Assembly: GCF_028618435.1 (NCBI RefSeq)
Contig: NZ_JAQISW010000007.1
Span: 26,206 to 90,205, forward strand
Reading direction: 5' to 3'
From: Bartonella sp. MM73XJBT.G
GTDB lineage: Bacteria > Pseudomonadota > Alphaproteobacteria > Rhizobiales > Rhizobiaceae
DNA length: 64,000 nt
Below the pieces are notes generated by a model. It was not told the DNA's origin. It did no database searches and was given only the letters and a program-made list of their open reading frames with translations. Below, one piece after another: positions 50,481 to 59,070 of this stretch; the first letter of the stretch is position 1, and every line of letters begins with the position of its first letter. A program made the translations under genes and the position numbers.

Positions 50481-52307
50481 TTAAAGGGGTTTTGTTGCTT
50501 CGTTTGCCCATTCTTTCTCTTCTTCATTTAAATAAGGTGCATTCATCTGATAAACACGTGCGTGGTAATTATTGAGCCATTGTCGTTCTTCTTGTGTTAA
50601 AAGCTCCGGAAGAATGAGCTTTCGATCAATGGGGCAATGAGTGAGTGTTTCAAACGAGAGCATTTCTTTCTCTCCACCAGAAGTTTTTTGTGCTGGCTTT
50701 ACAATGAGTAAATTTTCAATACGAATACCAAATGCACCTTCACGATAATATCCAGGCTCATTAGAAACAATCATTCCGGGGATCAATTCTTGGCATCCTT
50801 TGCGCGAAATATTTTGTGGTCCTTCATGAACAGAAAGATAAGAACCAACGCCATGACCCGTACCATGGGCATAATCAAAACCAGCTTTCCACAAGGCAAT
50901 GCGTGCTAGAACATCAATATCTTGTCCGCGTGTTCCTTTTGGAAAGAGTGCTGTTGAAAGAGAAATCATGCCTTTAAGAACCAAAGTAAAACAGCGTTTT
51001 TCTTCTTCTCCAATATCGCCAATTGCTATCGTGCGTGTAACATCTGTGGTGCCATCACGGTATTGTCCTCCTGAATCAACAAGATAAAGTTCACCACCCT
51101 TGAGTGTTTTATTGGTTTCATTCGTTACACGGTAATGGATAATAGCTCCATTTGCACCTGCGGCTGAGATTGTATCAAAAGAAAGATCTTCAAGTTTTTT
51201 TCCCATGTCTTTTGCTGTCTTTATGCGAAATTCTTCTAATTTCTGAGCAGCAGAAATTTCATTTATTGTGCTTGGTGTTTGTTTGTCTAACCAAGCAAAA
51301 AAACGGGTAAGAGCAACACCATCGCACAGGTGAGCTTTGCGCGCACCTTCTCGTTCTGTGTCATTTTTAATGGCACGGGGTAGAGCAGCAGGATCGGTTA
51401 GTGGGATGAAAGATTTTCCATCTTCTTCAAGTGCAGTGCGTAACTTTTCGCATGCTAACTGTGGGTCTAAGGCGAAAATCATGCCTTTTTGACTATAATC
51501 TTTGATCTTGGCAATAAATTGTTCTGGTTCATATAATTTTGTATAGCGTTCCAGATATCGTTTTTGTTCTTCACCAAGCTTTTTACTGTCAATGAATAAG
51601 GTTGGTGATTCTTCTATAGGGATTAGAGAAAAACAAAGAGAAAATGGTGTGTTGGAAACATCATTACCCCGTATATTGAATATCCATGCAATAGAGGAGG
51701 GATCTGTAAAAATAAAAGCATCTGCATGGGCTTGTTGTATGGTTTTGCGGATTAAAGAGAGCTTTTCATCGCTATCCCATCCTGCATATTGGAGAGGGTG
51801 AAGCGATAAGGCAGATTGCGGTGATGGTGGTTGATCATGCCAGATAAGATCGATAGGATTTCGTTGAACTGCTATAAGCGTTCCACCTGTTTTTATCTCT
51901 AAGGATTTTTTCAATGCATCTATAGCGGAAATGGTGTGGAGCCATGGGTCAAAGCCAATAGAAAGTTGTTTTCCATTTTTTTCAAGCCATTGTGAGGGAG
52001 GACAAGTGATGAGATCTTCATATTCAAAAATATGCGGATCAGTTTGTTGGCGAACTTGGAGTTTATAGCGTCCATCAGTAAAGATAATAGCTTTATTTTT
52101 TAAAACGAGCGCCATACCCGCTGACCCCGTAAAGCCAGTAAGCCAGCTTAAGCGTTGAGCATGGGGGGGGACGTATTCTCCTTGGTGTTCATCGCTACGG
52201 GGAACAAGAAAACCATCAAGCCCAAGACGATCAAGCTCTTTACGAAGGGATGAAATACGCTCGAGAGCATGGGTGGGATTTGTTGTTGCTTCAAAAGATT
52301 GATACAT
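50481..52307 (-). CDS. pepP: Xaa-Pro aminopeptidase (M24B)
   Basis: Aminopeptidase P removes N-terminal residues preceding proline. The 608-aa protein has two creatinase-like N-terminal domains and a C-terminal pita-bread M24 domain. Metal ligands are in LVDSGGQYRDGTTDVTRTIA (two Asp), the HGTGHGVGSYLSVHEGP His, and the Glu residues of SNEPGYYREGAFGIRIENLL. The length fits the long eukaryote-like XPNPEP form common in alphaproteobacteria. ATG 52307 has AAAGGAC upstream. It is followed by prmA-sco genes upstream on the same strand, probably cotranscribed with prmA (17 bases apart). Confidence 0.93.
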   Translation of the reverse strand: MYQSFEATTNPTHALERISSLRKELDRLGLDGFLVPRSDEHQGEYVPPHAQRLSWLTGFTGSAGMALVLKNKAIIFTDGRYKLQVRQQTDPHIFEYEDLITCPPSQWLEKNGKQLSIGFDPWLHTISAIDALKKSLEIKTGGTLIAVQRNPIDLIWHDQPPSPQSALSLHPLQYAGWDSDEKLSLIRKTIQQAHADAFIFTDPSSIAWIFNIRGNDVSNTPFSLCFSLIPIEESPTLFIDSKKLGEEQKRYLERYTKLYEPEQFIAKIKDYSQKGMIFALDPQLACEKLRTALEEDGKSFIPLTDPAALPRAIKNDTEREGARKAHLCDGVALTRFFAWLDKQTPSTINEISAAQKLEEFRIKTAKDMGKKLEDLSFDTISAAGANGAIIHYRVTNETNKTLKGGELYLVDSGGQYRDGTTDVTRTIAIGDIGEEEKRCFTLVLKGMISLSTALFPKGTRGQDIDVLARIALWKAGFDYAHGTGHGVGSYLSVHEGPQNISRKGCQELIPGMIVSNEPGYYREGAFGIRIENLLIVKPAQKTSGGEKEMLSFETLTHCPIDRKLILPELLTQEERQWLNNYHARVYQMNAPYLNEEEKEWANEATKPL

Positions 52308-52324
52308 AACAACGTCCTTTTCAT

Positions 52325-53194
52325 TTATTTAAGATGTATCGTAACCCATCCTTGATGGTGGTATGTTTCAAGATGTTTGAGTCCCTGTTTTACATAGGCT
52401 CCCAATACGAGATCATGTTGTTCTTCAAGAATTCCAGAAAGTACAAGTGATCCACCTTTTTGAAGAAATTGAACCATTTCTGGTGCAAGTTCAATAAGCG
52501 GATTAGCAAGGATATTGGCAATGATGAGATCAAAGGGCGCACGTGATGCAATTTCATCATGGGCAAAGCCTATTGCTGTAATTGCCGTAATATATTTTTC
52601 TACACTATTGAGTGTGATATTGTGTTTTGCAACTTTGATAGCAATGGGATCAATATCAGATGCAAGTATAGCAATAGGTTTGAGCTTTGCCATGCCAATG
52701 GCTAAGACACCACTGCCAGTTCCAAGATCAAGGGCATTGTGTGGATTTTCGTGTTTCATAATTTTGGCAATCATTTCCAAACAACCGGCTGTTGTTCCAT
52801 GATGTCCAGTGCCAAAAGCTTGATTTGCATCAATTTCAATGGGAAAAACACCTTGGGGGATGTCGTTACGGTTATGGCTTCCATGGAGAAAAAAAGGACC
52901 AGCATGTATAGGTTGTAATCCTTCTAGGCTTTTTTGTACCCAATCAATATTGGGTAAAATTTCATGGTTAATTTTATGAGGATCTATAGAAAGGATCTGT
53001 GCAAAACGTTGCAAAACACGCTCTTGATTGTCTTGCTCTACATAAAGTGAAAGTTCATAGATGGTGTTTTTTTCATCTATTTCTGTAAGAGCCAAAGGAT
53101 ACCCTTCTTCGTCAAAAGCTGCTTCTATAAGCGTATAAAATCGCTCTGCTTCACTTTTAAAAGTGGTATAATACAGACGAATTTGCTGTGACAT
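52325..53194 (-). CDS. prmA: Ribosomal protein L11 methyltransferase PrmA
   Basis: PrmA trimethylates ribosomal protein L11. The 289-aa protein has an N-terminal substrate-recognition domain and a SAM-dependent methyltransferase domain. Its motifs are AFGTGHHGTTAGCLEMI, ALDLGTGSGVLAIGMAKL (about 156-173), ASDIDPIAIKVAKHN and the catalytic-pocket IIANILANPLIELAP. Nothing is missing. ATG 53194 is preceded by AAGAACAGG. It lies 17 bases from pepP and 30 bases after the Sco gene, all on the minus strand. Confidence 0.93.
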   Translation of the reverse strand: MSQQIRLYYTTFKSEAERFYTLIEAAFDEEGYPLALTEIDEKNTIYELSLYVEQDNQERVLQRFAQILSIDPHKINHEILPNIDWVQKSLEGLQPIHAGPFFLHGSHNRNDIPQGVFPIEIDANQAFGTGHHGTTAGCLEMIAKIMKHENPHNALDLGTGSGVLAIGMAKLKPIAILASDIDPIAIKVAKHNITLNSVEKYITAITAIGFAHDEIASRAPFDLIIANILANPLIELAPEMVQFLQKGGSLVLSGILEEQHDLVLGAYVKQGLKHLETYHHQGWVTIHLK

Positions 53195-53224
53195 CCTGTT
53201 CTTTCTTTATAATTGGCTTTTTAT

Positions 53225-53806
53225 TTAGTTTGAGACAAGTTTTTTGAGTTGTTCAATGGCAATTTGGTCTTTTAACTCATTATTATCCTCGTTGGGTTCA
53301 TAAGGAATAATACCAGCGAGTTTGCCACCTTTTTTAAGCAAAAAAATTGCAGCCGTATGGTCGTAAGTATAATTTCCATCTGTCCCTGGTACTTTTTCAG
53401 CAAAGATATTAAAGGAATTGACCATTTTATGAACTTTTTCAGGATCTCCACTAATGCCAATAATTTTATTGTTAAAATTACTGAGATATTCATGAAGTAC
53501 TTCAGGGGTGTCACGCTCAGGGTCAACAGTCACAAACCATTTTCCTAATTTATCACTCTCAGGCCCAAGAGCTGTTAACCATCGATCAAGATTCATTAAT
53601 GTCGTAGGACAGATTTCAGGGCACATCGTAAAACCGAAGAAAATAATTGAAGGTTTACTGCGAACATCAGCTTGCGTAACAGTTTGTCCATTTGAATCGG
53701 TGAGAGTAAAGTCATCACCTAAAGGCTTATTGATCAATGTATCATAAATGAAAATCCCCGTAAGAAATATAACTGTTAGTCCTAAGATGCGGATTACATT
53801 TTTCAT
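53225..53806 (-). CDS. SCO1/SenC copper-binding thioredoxin-like protein
   Basis: This 193-aa membrane-anchored periplasmic protein belongs to the Sco family, which delivers copper to the CuA centre of cytochrome c oxidase. An N-terminal membrane helix (about 6-24) is followed by a thioredoxin fold with the copper ligands C62 and C66 (FTMCPEICPTTL), the DPERDTP motif and the distal His in YDHTAAIFLL (about 150). Length and motifs are complete. ATG 53806 has GAGAGAC upstream. No oxidase genes are nearby. Confidence 0.92.
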   Translation of the reverse strand: MKNVIRILGLTVIFLTGIFIYDTLINKPLGDDFTLTDSNGQTVTQADVRSKPSIIFFGFTMCPEICPTTLMNLDRWLTALGPESDKLGKWFVTVDPERDTPEVLHEYLSNFNNKIIGISGDPEKVHKMVNSFNIFAEKVPGTDGNYTYDHTAAIFLLKKGGKLAGIIPYEPNEDNNELKDQIAIEQLKKLVSN

Positions 53807-53944
53807 CGCTTGTCTCTCTTAAAAGTGTTGAAAAAATCTAGCATTGGTTGGTTTGTTTTGCAATGTTTGTTTCACGGTTGATTTTATGGATTTGCTTGGT
53901 ATGTCTTTCCATATCTCTTGATGAAATAATTGATGGAAGGTAAT

Positions 53945-54586
53945 ATGAATATTGAGAACGATCTTCGATTTCACGAAAGTAAACCGCGTATCCATACAAC
54001 GGCACGATTGCATGGTTGTAAATTAGGGCGCTATGTGGAAATTAATGAGCGGGTGATTTTGCGGAATGTGATCGTTGGAGATTTTTCTTATTTAGAACGT
54101 AACAGTGAGGCTATTTATAGCGATATTGGTCGTTTTTGTTCTATTGCATCTCATGTACGGATAAATGCGTTAGAGCATCCTATAGAGCGCCTTTCAACGC
54201 ATAAAATAACCTATCGTCCAAATGAATATTTTCGTTATAAGTCACTCGATTGTTCTTTTCGTGAAAGGCGTTGTGCGAAACGTGTTATCATTGGGCATGA
54301 TGTGTGGATTGGGCATGGAGCAGTTATTATGCCTGGAGTAACAGTTGGACATGGTGCAATTATTGGAGCTAATGCTGTTATAACAAAAGATGTTATGCCT
54401 TATACGATTGTTGCTGGGGTTCCAGCTCAACAATTGCGGATGCGTTTTCCCAATCATGTGATAGAAGATCTTTTAGATATGGCTTGGTGGGATTGGCCGC
54501 TTGATAAAATTTACAACGCATTACCTGATATGCAAAACTTGCCCATTGAAGCTTTTATTTGCAAATGGAAAAGATATTCAGAATAA
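53945..54586 (+). CDS. Hexapeptide-repeat acyltransferase (CatB/PhnO-cluster type)
   Basis: This 213-aa protein has the left-handed beta-helix of hexapeptide acyltransferases. Repeats begin near residue 15 and are clearest in VIIGHDVWIGHGAVIMPGV and GHGAIIGANAVITKDV, ending IVAGVPAQQLRMRF, as in xenobiotic and phosphonate-linked acetyltransferases. An inserted loop (about 80-100) carries the catalytic-type His in NALEHPIERLS. The substrate is unknown; the tail WWDWPLDKI is shared with CatB-like enzymes. ATG 53945 with GGAAGG upstream is chosen, though ATG 53933 is possible. It is divergent from the Sco gene and convergent with uvrD. Confidence 0.85.
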   Translation: MNIENDLRFHESKPRIHTTARLHGCKLGRYVEINERVILRNVIVGDFSYLERNSEAIYSDIGRFCSIASHVRINALEHPIERLSTHKITYRPNEYFRYKSLDCSFRERRCAKRVIIGHDVWIGHGAVIMPGVTVGHGAIIGANAVITKDVMPYTIVAGVPAQQLRMRFPNHVIEDLLDMAWWDWPLDKIYNALPDMQNLPIEAFICKWKRYSE

Positions 54587-54623
54587 ATGGCCCTTTGAAA
54601 AAACGGATTGTGGTTTTCTTTCG

Positions 54624-56960
54624 TTAAGCTTTGTCTACAAAATTATCCAGTACACGCTTTTCTCCAGCTTTTTCAAACATTATTGTCAATTTATGATCAT
54701 CTATCGCTGTAATATGGCCATAACCAAATTTTATGTGAAAAATTCGATCATTGATAGAAAAATTTGATGGCGCTTCAGAGATTGATTGAGCAATAACTTT
54801 CCCTTCAATGTTTTTGTTTTTTTGTGCACGATTTTGTTTTGGTGCAGCATAGTCATTATAAAAGGATTCTTGATGTTGAAAAGAGTATTTTCCATAACCA
54901 CCATAAGATGTTTCCATGGCTATGGCTTCTATATGTTCTGCTGGTAGTTCATCTAGAAAACGGGAGGGAAGAGCAGATTGCCAAAGTCCATGAACTCTTC
55001 GGTTGGATACAAACCATATATGCAGATATTTTTTTGCTCTTGTAAGCCCTACATAAGCAAGGCGTCTTTCTTCTTCTAATCCTGAACGTCCACCTTCATC
55101 TAATGAGCGCTGATGGGGAAAGAGTCCTTCTTCCCAGCCTGGAAGAAAAACTGTTTCAAATTCAAGCCCTTTAGCGGAATGGAGTGTCATGATGTTGACG
55201 GCATCCATGTTTTCATTATTTTCCGTTTCCATTACCAGTGCAACATGTTCTAAAAAGCTTTGAAGATTTTCAAATTGCTCCATGGAACGGATCATTTCTT
55301 TAAGGTTCTCTAGTCGTGTGGGAGCTTCTGGTGAGCGATCTTCTAACCACATGGTTGTATAACCAGAATCGTCAAGGATGATCTCGGCAAGCTCTTTGTG
55401 GGGGGTGTCTTGCAGCATATTTTGCCAGCGGCGGAAGTTTTCAATAAGGCTTCGTAAAGCACTGCGTGCCTTAGGCTTTAGCTCATCTGTTTCAATGATG
55501 TCAGTAGCCGCAGAAAAGAGAGAAACAGCACGTGCGCGTGCACTCTCATAAAGAATGCGCAAGGTTGCATCGCCTATGCCGCGTTTAGGTGTATTAATAA
55601 TACGCTCAAAAGCTAAATCATCAGCGGGGTGGACGACAACGCGTAAGTAAGCCATGGCATCACGTATTTCCATTCGCTCATAAAAACGCGGACCACCAAT
55701 GACGCGATAGTTAAGGCCAAGCGTTACAAAGCGATCTTCAAATTCACGCATTTGAAATGATGCACGTACCAAGATAGCCATATGATTTAATGCATGACCG
55801 TTTTGTTGGGCACGCTCGATTTCTTCTCCGATTGCTCGTGCTTCTTCTGCCGAATCCCATGCTGAATGAATTTTTACTTTTTCTTCCTCCCCCTTTATTT
55901 GAGCAGAAAAAAGGACTTTTCCCAGTCTTTCTTCATTATGAGCAATTAGATGAGAAGCAGCTTTAAGAATATGGGATGTCGAGCGATAATTGCGTTCTAG
56001 ACGAATAATTTGGGAAGAAGGAAAATCTTTTTCAAATCGTAATATATTCTCGACTTTTGCACCACGCCATCCATAAATGGATTGATCATCATCACCAACA
56101 CAACAAAGATTAACATTTCGACCTTGAGGATGTTGTGCTAAAAGGCGAAGCCAAAGATATTGTGCTGTATTTGTATCTTGATATTCATCGACAAGAATAT
56201 AGCGAAATTGAGAATGGTATTTGCGAAGAATATCTGGATTGTGTTGAAAGATAGAGATAGAATGAAGCAGAAGGTCGCCAAAATCACAGGCATTAAGATC
56301 TTTTAATCGATTTTGATAACTGTGATAAAGTTCGCGCCCCATGCCGTTGCCAAAGGAATACGCATCACTTTTTGAGATATGTTCTGGTGAAAGTCCTTGA
56401 TTTTTCCAAGAATCAATCATCATGGCAAGGTTTCGTGCGGGCCAACGCTTATCGTCTAAGCCTTCAGCTTGAATAAGCTGTTTTAAAAGTCGAAGAACAT
56501 CATCGCTATTGAGAATTGTAAAATTTCTTTTTAAATCAACAAGCTCTGCGTGTCGGCGTAAAATTTTAGCACCAGTAGAATGAAAAGTTCCAAGCCAAGG
56601 CATTCCTTCAACAACTTCACCAATAAGTTCACCAATACGTATTTTCATTTCACGCGCAGCTTTGTTGGTAAAAGTGACAGCAAGTATTTGTTGAGGAGAG
56701 GCGAGTCCAGAGCGTAGAATATGAGAAATACGGATTGTTAAGACACGCGTTTTTCCAGTACCTGCACCTGCAAGAACTAAAAGAGGGCCTTCAGTATTCA
56801 TAACAGCTTGTTGTTGTTCTGGATTGAGCTGTTCTAAATAGTCTGTGTTATATGATTTTTTTTTCTTTAGAACATGGGAAGAAATCCCAGAGCTTTTTTC
56901 ATCATAGGCTGGGGGGGCATCTTCTTCAAAAAAAGGTATGTGATCGGAAAAATTATTCAT
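54624..56960 (-). CDS. uvrD: DNA helicase UvrD/PcrA
   Basis: This SF1A 3'-5' helicase acts in nucleotide excision and mismatch repair. The 778-aa protein has the Q-motif region LNPEQQQAVMNTEGP, Walker A AGAGTGKTRVLT (about 63-74), motif II VDEYQDTN, motif III CVGDDDQSIYGWRGA, motif IV RLERNYRST, motif V TLHSAKGLEFETVFLPGWEEGLFPH and motif VI EERRLAYVGLTRAKKYL. The C-terminus has a Tudor-like fold typical of PcrA. ATG 56960 has AAAAGG upstream. It is convergent with the hexapeptide transferase gene, 37 bases apart. Confidence 0.95.
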   Translation of the reverse strand: MNNFSDHIPFFEEDAPPAYDEKSSGISSHVLKKKKSYNTDYLEQLNPEQQQAVMNTEGPLLVLAGAGTGKTRVLTIRISHILRSGLASPQQILAVTFTNKAAREMKIRIGELIGEVVEGMPWLGTFHSTGAKILRRHAELVDLKRNFTILNSDDVLRLLKQLIQAEGLDDKRWPARNLAMMIDSWKNQGLSPEHISKSDAYSFGNGMGRELYHSYQNRLKDLNACDFGDLLLHSISIFQHNPDILRKYHSQFRYILVDEYQDTNTAQYLWLRLLAQHPQGRNVNLCCVGDDDQSIYGWRGAKVENILRFEKDFPSSQIIRLERNYRSTSHILKAASHLIAHNEERLGKVLFSAQIKGEEEKVKIHSAWDSAEEARAIGEEIERAQQNGHALNHMAILVRASFQMREFEDRFVTLGLNYRVIGGPRFYERMEIRDAMAYLRVVVHPADDLAFERIINTPKRGIGDATLRILYESARARAVSLFSAATDIIETDELKPKARSALRSLIENFRRWQNMLQDTPHKELAEIILDDSGYTTMWLEDRSPEAPTRLENLKEMIRSMEQFENLQSFLEHVALVMETENNENMDAVNIMTLHSAKGLEFETVFLPGWEEGLFPHQRSLDEGGRSGLEEERRLAYVGLTRAKKYLHIWFVSNRRVHGLWQSALPSRFLDELPAEHIEAIAMETSYGGYGKYSFQHQESFYNDYAAPKQNRAQKNKNIEGKVIAQSISEAPSNFSINDRIFHIKFGYGHITAIDDHKLTIMFEKAGEKRVLDNFVDKA

Positions 56961-57066
56961 TATACCTTTTTTGTAATCTTTTTTTCATAAAAGTGCTAGA
57001 TTTAAAAAACTTTTCTTTTAAAAGCTACAACAGTTTTAATTGAACAAGAAATGTTAAAAGAAAATA

Positions 57067-57318
57067 TTAAAGACGTTGAGTAAGAATACTTTGAAGAGCG
57101 TAAATGCGCAACGAGGCCGAAAGATTGACTTGTTGTGGCCTTTGGCTATCAATATCAGTGATAATAAAGGCTAAAGATTGTCCTTTTTTGCGGGCTATAT
57201 CTTTGAGAATATCTAAAAATGGCGGTTCTAAAGAGACGCTGGTTGCGTGTCCATCAACGCGAACAGATATCTTTTGCGGAATGACTTTTGACCAATCCAT
57301 AAAATTACTCTCGTTCAT
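57067..57318 (-). CDS. Ribbon-helix-helix protein (RHH_4)
   Basis: This 83-aa protein fits the RHH_4 ribbon-helix-helix family: a strand (KISVRVDGHATSVSLEP) followed by PPFLDILKDIARKKGQSLAFIITDID and a C-terminal NLSASLRIYAL helix. It may bind DNA, but targets are unknown. An open frame extends upstream to 57465 through the DUF4169 gene. ATG 57318 is chosen because AAAGGAG lies just before it, overlapping the end of the DUF4169 gene. It is the last gene of a three-gene cluster with DUF4169 and SspB, conserved in rhizobia. Confidence 0.82.
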   Translation of the reverse strand: MNESNFMDWSKVIPQKISVRVDGHATSVSLEPPFLDILKDIARKKGQSLAFIITDIDSQRPQQVNLSASLRIYALQSILTQRL

Positions 57319-57328
57319 TTTTTCTCCT

Positions 57329-57511
57329 TTACTCATCGTTTCGCAAACGATTTTGATCAAGAAATTTTTGCGTTTTAAAAGATTGTTGTTGCTCGAAAAG
57401 TCTTTCAGTTTTTGTTCGTCCAAAACGATAACGATTTTCTTCGGCATGAAGAGCTTTTTCTGCACGCTTTTTTTGTTTTCGAAATTGGCGAAGATTTATC
57501 GGTTCAGTCAT
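57329..57511 (-). CDS. DUF4169 family protein
   Basis: This 60-aa highly basic protein begins with INLRQFRKQKKRAEK, followed by ENRYRFGRTKTE, the signature of DUF4169, a short family in alphaproteobacteria without known function. It is predicted to be helical throughout with no membrane segment. It lies eight bases after sspB, and the RHH gene's ribosome binding site overlaps its end, so the three genes are an operon. It is small but well supported by family pattern and context. Confidence 0.85.
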   Translation of the reverse strand: MTEPINLRQFRKQKKRAEKALHAEENRYRFGRTKTERLFEQQQSFKTQKFLDQNRLRNDE

Positions 57512-57519
57512 GAGAAAAA

Positions 57520-58065
57520 TTATTTTTTCCGAAAAGAATCTAAAGAGACAACATCAGCACTTTGTTTTGTATCGTTATTTGAAGGCTCTTTACTGGTATT
57601 GAGACTTTGTTCTTTTGTGAGCATACTTTCTTTTTTTTGTTTGTTTGATGGAGCTATGAGCGTAGATGGAATATTTTCTGAAACTTCACTTTCTACAGAG
57701 GGAAGTTTTGAGGGCAGATCAAATGCTGCTTCAAATGTTGCTACAGGATCATAAAAAACTTGAATAGAAGTAAAAGGAATTACGAGCTTTTCGGTAATTT
57801 CCCTGAAAGAGAGGGTTACTTCGAAGGCTGTTTCTGAAACACTGAGATCTCTAAATTGATGTTGCAAGACAATCGTCATTTGCTCAGGATAGCGATTTTT
57901 TAGCCGAGGAGATATTTTAACGCCTGGAGCATTTGTAAAAAAAGTTATAAAAAAATGATGGTTTCCCGGAAGTCCTGCTTTAGCAACTTCCGATAAAACT
58001 TTACGGATAACTCCACGAAGCGCATCCTGAACGAGAATATCGTAACGGATTTGATCTTTAACCAT
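57520..58065 (-). CDS. sspB: SspB-family ClpXP adaptor
   Basis: SspB delivers ssrA-tagged and other substrates to the ClpXP protease. The 181-aa protein has the adaptor domain over about residues 1-115, with IRYDILVQDALRGVIRKVL, the FFITFFTNAPGVKI segment that lines the tag-binding groove, and LTLSFREI-like strand sequences. A Ser/Pro-rich flexible linker follows, and a short C-terminal tail (VVSLDSFRKK) is where the ClpX-binding motif is expected. It is upstream of DUF4169. The ssrA gene lies only 180 bases away on the same strand. Confidence 0.9.
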   Translation of the reverse strand: MVKDQIRYDILVQDALRGVIRKVLSEVAKAGLPGNHHFFITFFTNAPGVKISPRLKNRYPEQMTIVLQHQFRDLSVSETAFEVTLSFREITEKLVIPFTSIQVFYDPVATFEAAFDLPSKLPSVESEVSENIPSTLIAPSNKQKKESMLTKEQSLNTSKEPSNNDTKQSADVVSLDSFRKK

Positions 58066-58245
58066 CGAAGTTTATTCCTTTTATTTCACGTAGCAGAATG
58101 GCCGTACTGATGTGTCGATATTGTGTAATAGAATGTATTTAAAAACCAGCAGTATTTTGTCTACAAGATACCTCATTGAATCAAAAAACACAAAAAATAA
58201 TGTCTGATAATGTCTGAAAGATCAATCAATAACATTTTAAAAAGT

Positions 58246-58570
58246 GAAGGCTTCTGTTGCCAGGTGCCTTCCAACCCCGCTTAAACCTGCGACGGTTTAA
58301 GAGTCAATTTGAAACATTCACACCACCTTAGGCGGCGAGACGTGCTTCCGCATAGTTGTCATTTGCAACTACTCATTTAGCCCGATAACGGTGGTACAAT
58401 GCCGAGTAAAAGAGCGATCTTTACACCCTTGTCGATCCTATTTCGCCCCCACCAAAATATAATTTTGGTTGTTTATATTTTGGTGGAGGCGCCGGGTACC
58501 GCCCCCGGGTCCAATAGGCTTATTTCATCGTCCATTTATTACCATAGCTGGAAAGCCAGCTCTTTAAATA
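58246..58570 (-). ncRNA. ssrA: Two-piece (circularly permuted) transfer-messenger RNA
   Basis: tmRNA rescues stalled ribosomes and tags the nascent chain for ClpXP. The minus strand carries the acceptor piece first (about 58570-58481): a hairpin at 58561-58546, a T-arm-like GGACCCGGGGGCGG and a 3' end CGCCTCCACCA. A 30-base spacer follows, itself a hairpin (58451-58480), then the coding piece starting GGGGGCGAAATAGG at 58450. Its first seven bases pair with the acceptor 3' end. The tag frame at 58366-58328 encodes ANDNYAEARLAA and TAA. A hairpin CTTAAACC/GGTTTAAG and a GAAGGC/GCCTTC terminator near 58246 close the gene. This order is the alphaproteobacterial permutation. End points are approximate. 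Confidence 0.95.
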
Positions 58571-58696
58571 TAGATGAAGAACAGTCTTAGGAAAAGGGGG
58601 GGTTGTTAATATTTTTAATCCTCTAATTATTTATGGAGCTATATGATGCGGCTATAAAAGTATAGACGCTCATTTTTGGAGAGGAGATGATGTAAA

Positions 58697-59002
58697 ATGA
58701 CAAATAATCTAGCAGATATTAAAGTATATGATTCAAATCCTGATGCAGCGGCAGTCGAACGACTTAGTCAGCGTTTAGCTTTGGTGATGAAAAAGCAGGA
58801 TGCAGCGCTTGTTGCAACATCGGATCCAAAAGAGTTAGAACGTGTTGAAAAATGGGTTCAAGATGTTTTAGAAGTTGATGAGCAGAGTGCTAAAATGGCT
58901 GTTTCAAAAGTTTCTCAGATGATGGCTGGAGAGCGTAGAAAAAGTCGTATAACTTTTTATTATTTAGTTGCTAAACAACTCAATGCACTTCATAAAATTT
59001 AA
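58697..59002 (+). CDS. DUF2853 family protein
   Basis: This 101-aa cytoplasmic protein fits DUF2853, a small helical family without known function. Family features are the start LADIKVYDSNPDAAAVERL, the LVATSDPKELERV segment, and the C-terminal KSRITFYYLVAKQLNAL. Length matches. GGAG lies upstream of ATG 58697, with a rather long spacing. The gene is alone, followed by a bidirectional terminator shared with the first kgtP-like gene. Confidence 0.85.
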   Translation: MTNNLADIKVYDSNPDAAAVERLSQRLALVMKKQDAALVATSDPKELERVEKWVQDVLEVDEQSAKMAVSKVSQMMAGERRKSRITFYYLVAKQLNALHKI

Positions 59003-59027
59003 ACAATATTAAATTTGTGATAATGAT

Positions 59028-59056
59028 AAAAAAAGCCCATTTTTTTGGGCTTTTTC
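59028..59056. terminator. Bidirectional terminator, DUF2853 / kgtP copy 1
   Basis: AAAAGCCCA and TGGGCTTTT pair, with A and T runs on the two sides, between convergent genes. Confidence 0.85.
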
Positions 59057-59070
59057 GTTTATAGAGGGCG

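Noticed and set aside
58399..58590. 63-aa plus-strand ORF
   Set aside because: Antisense to the ssrA acceptor and coding pieces, which explain this sequence fully.
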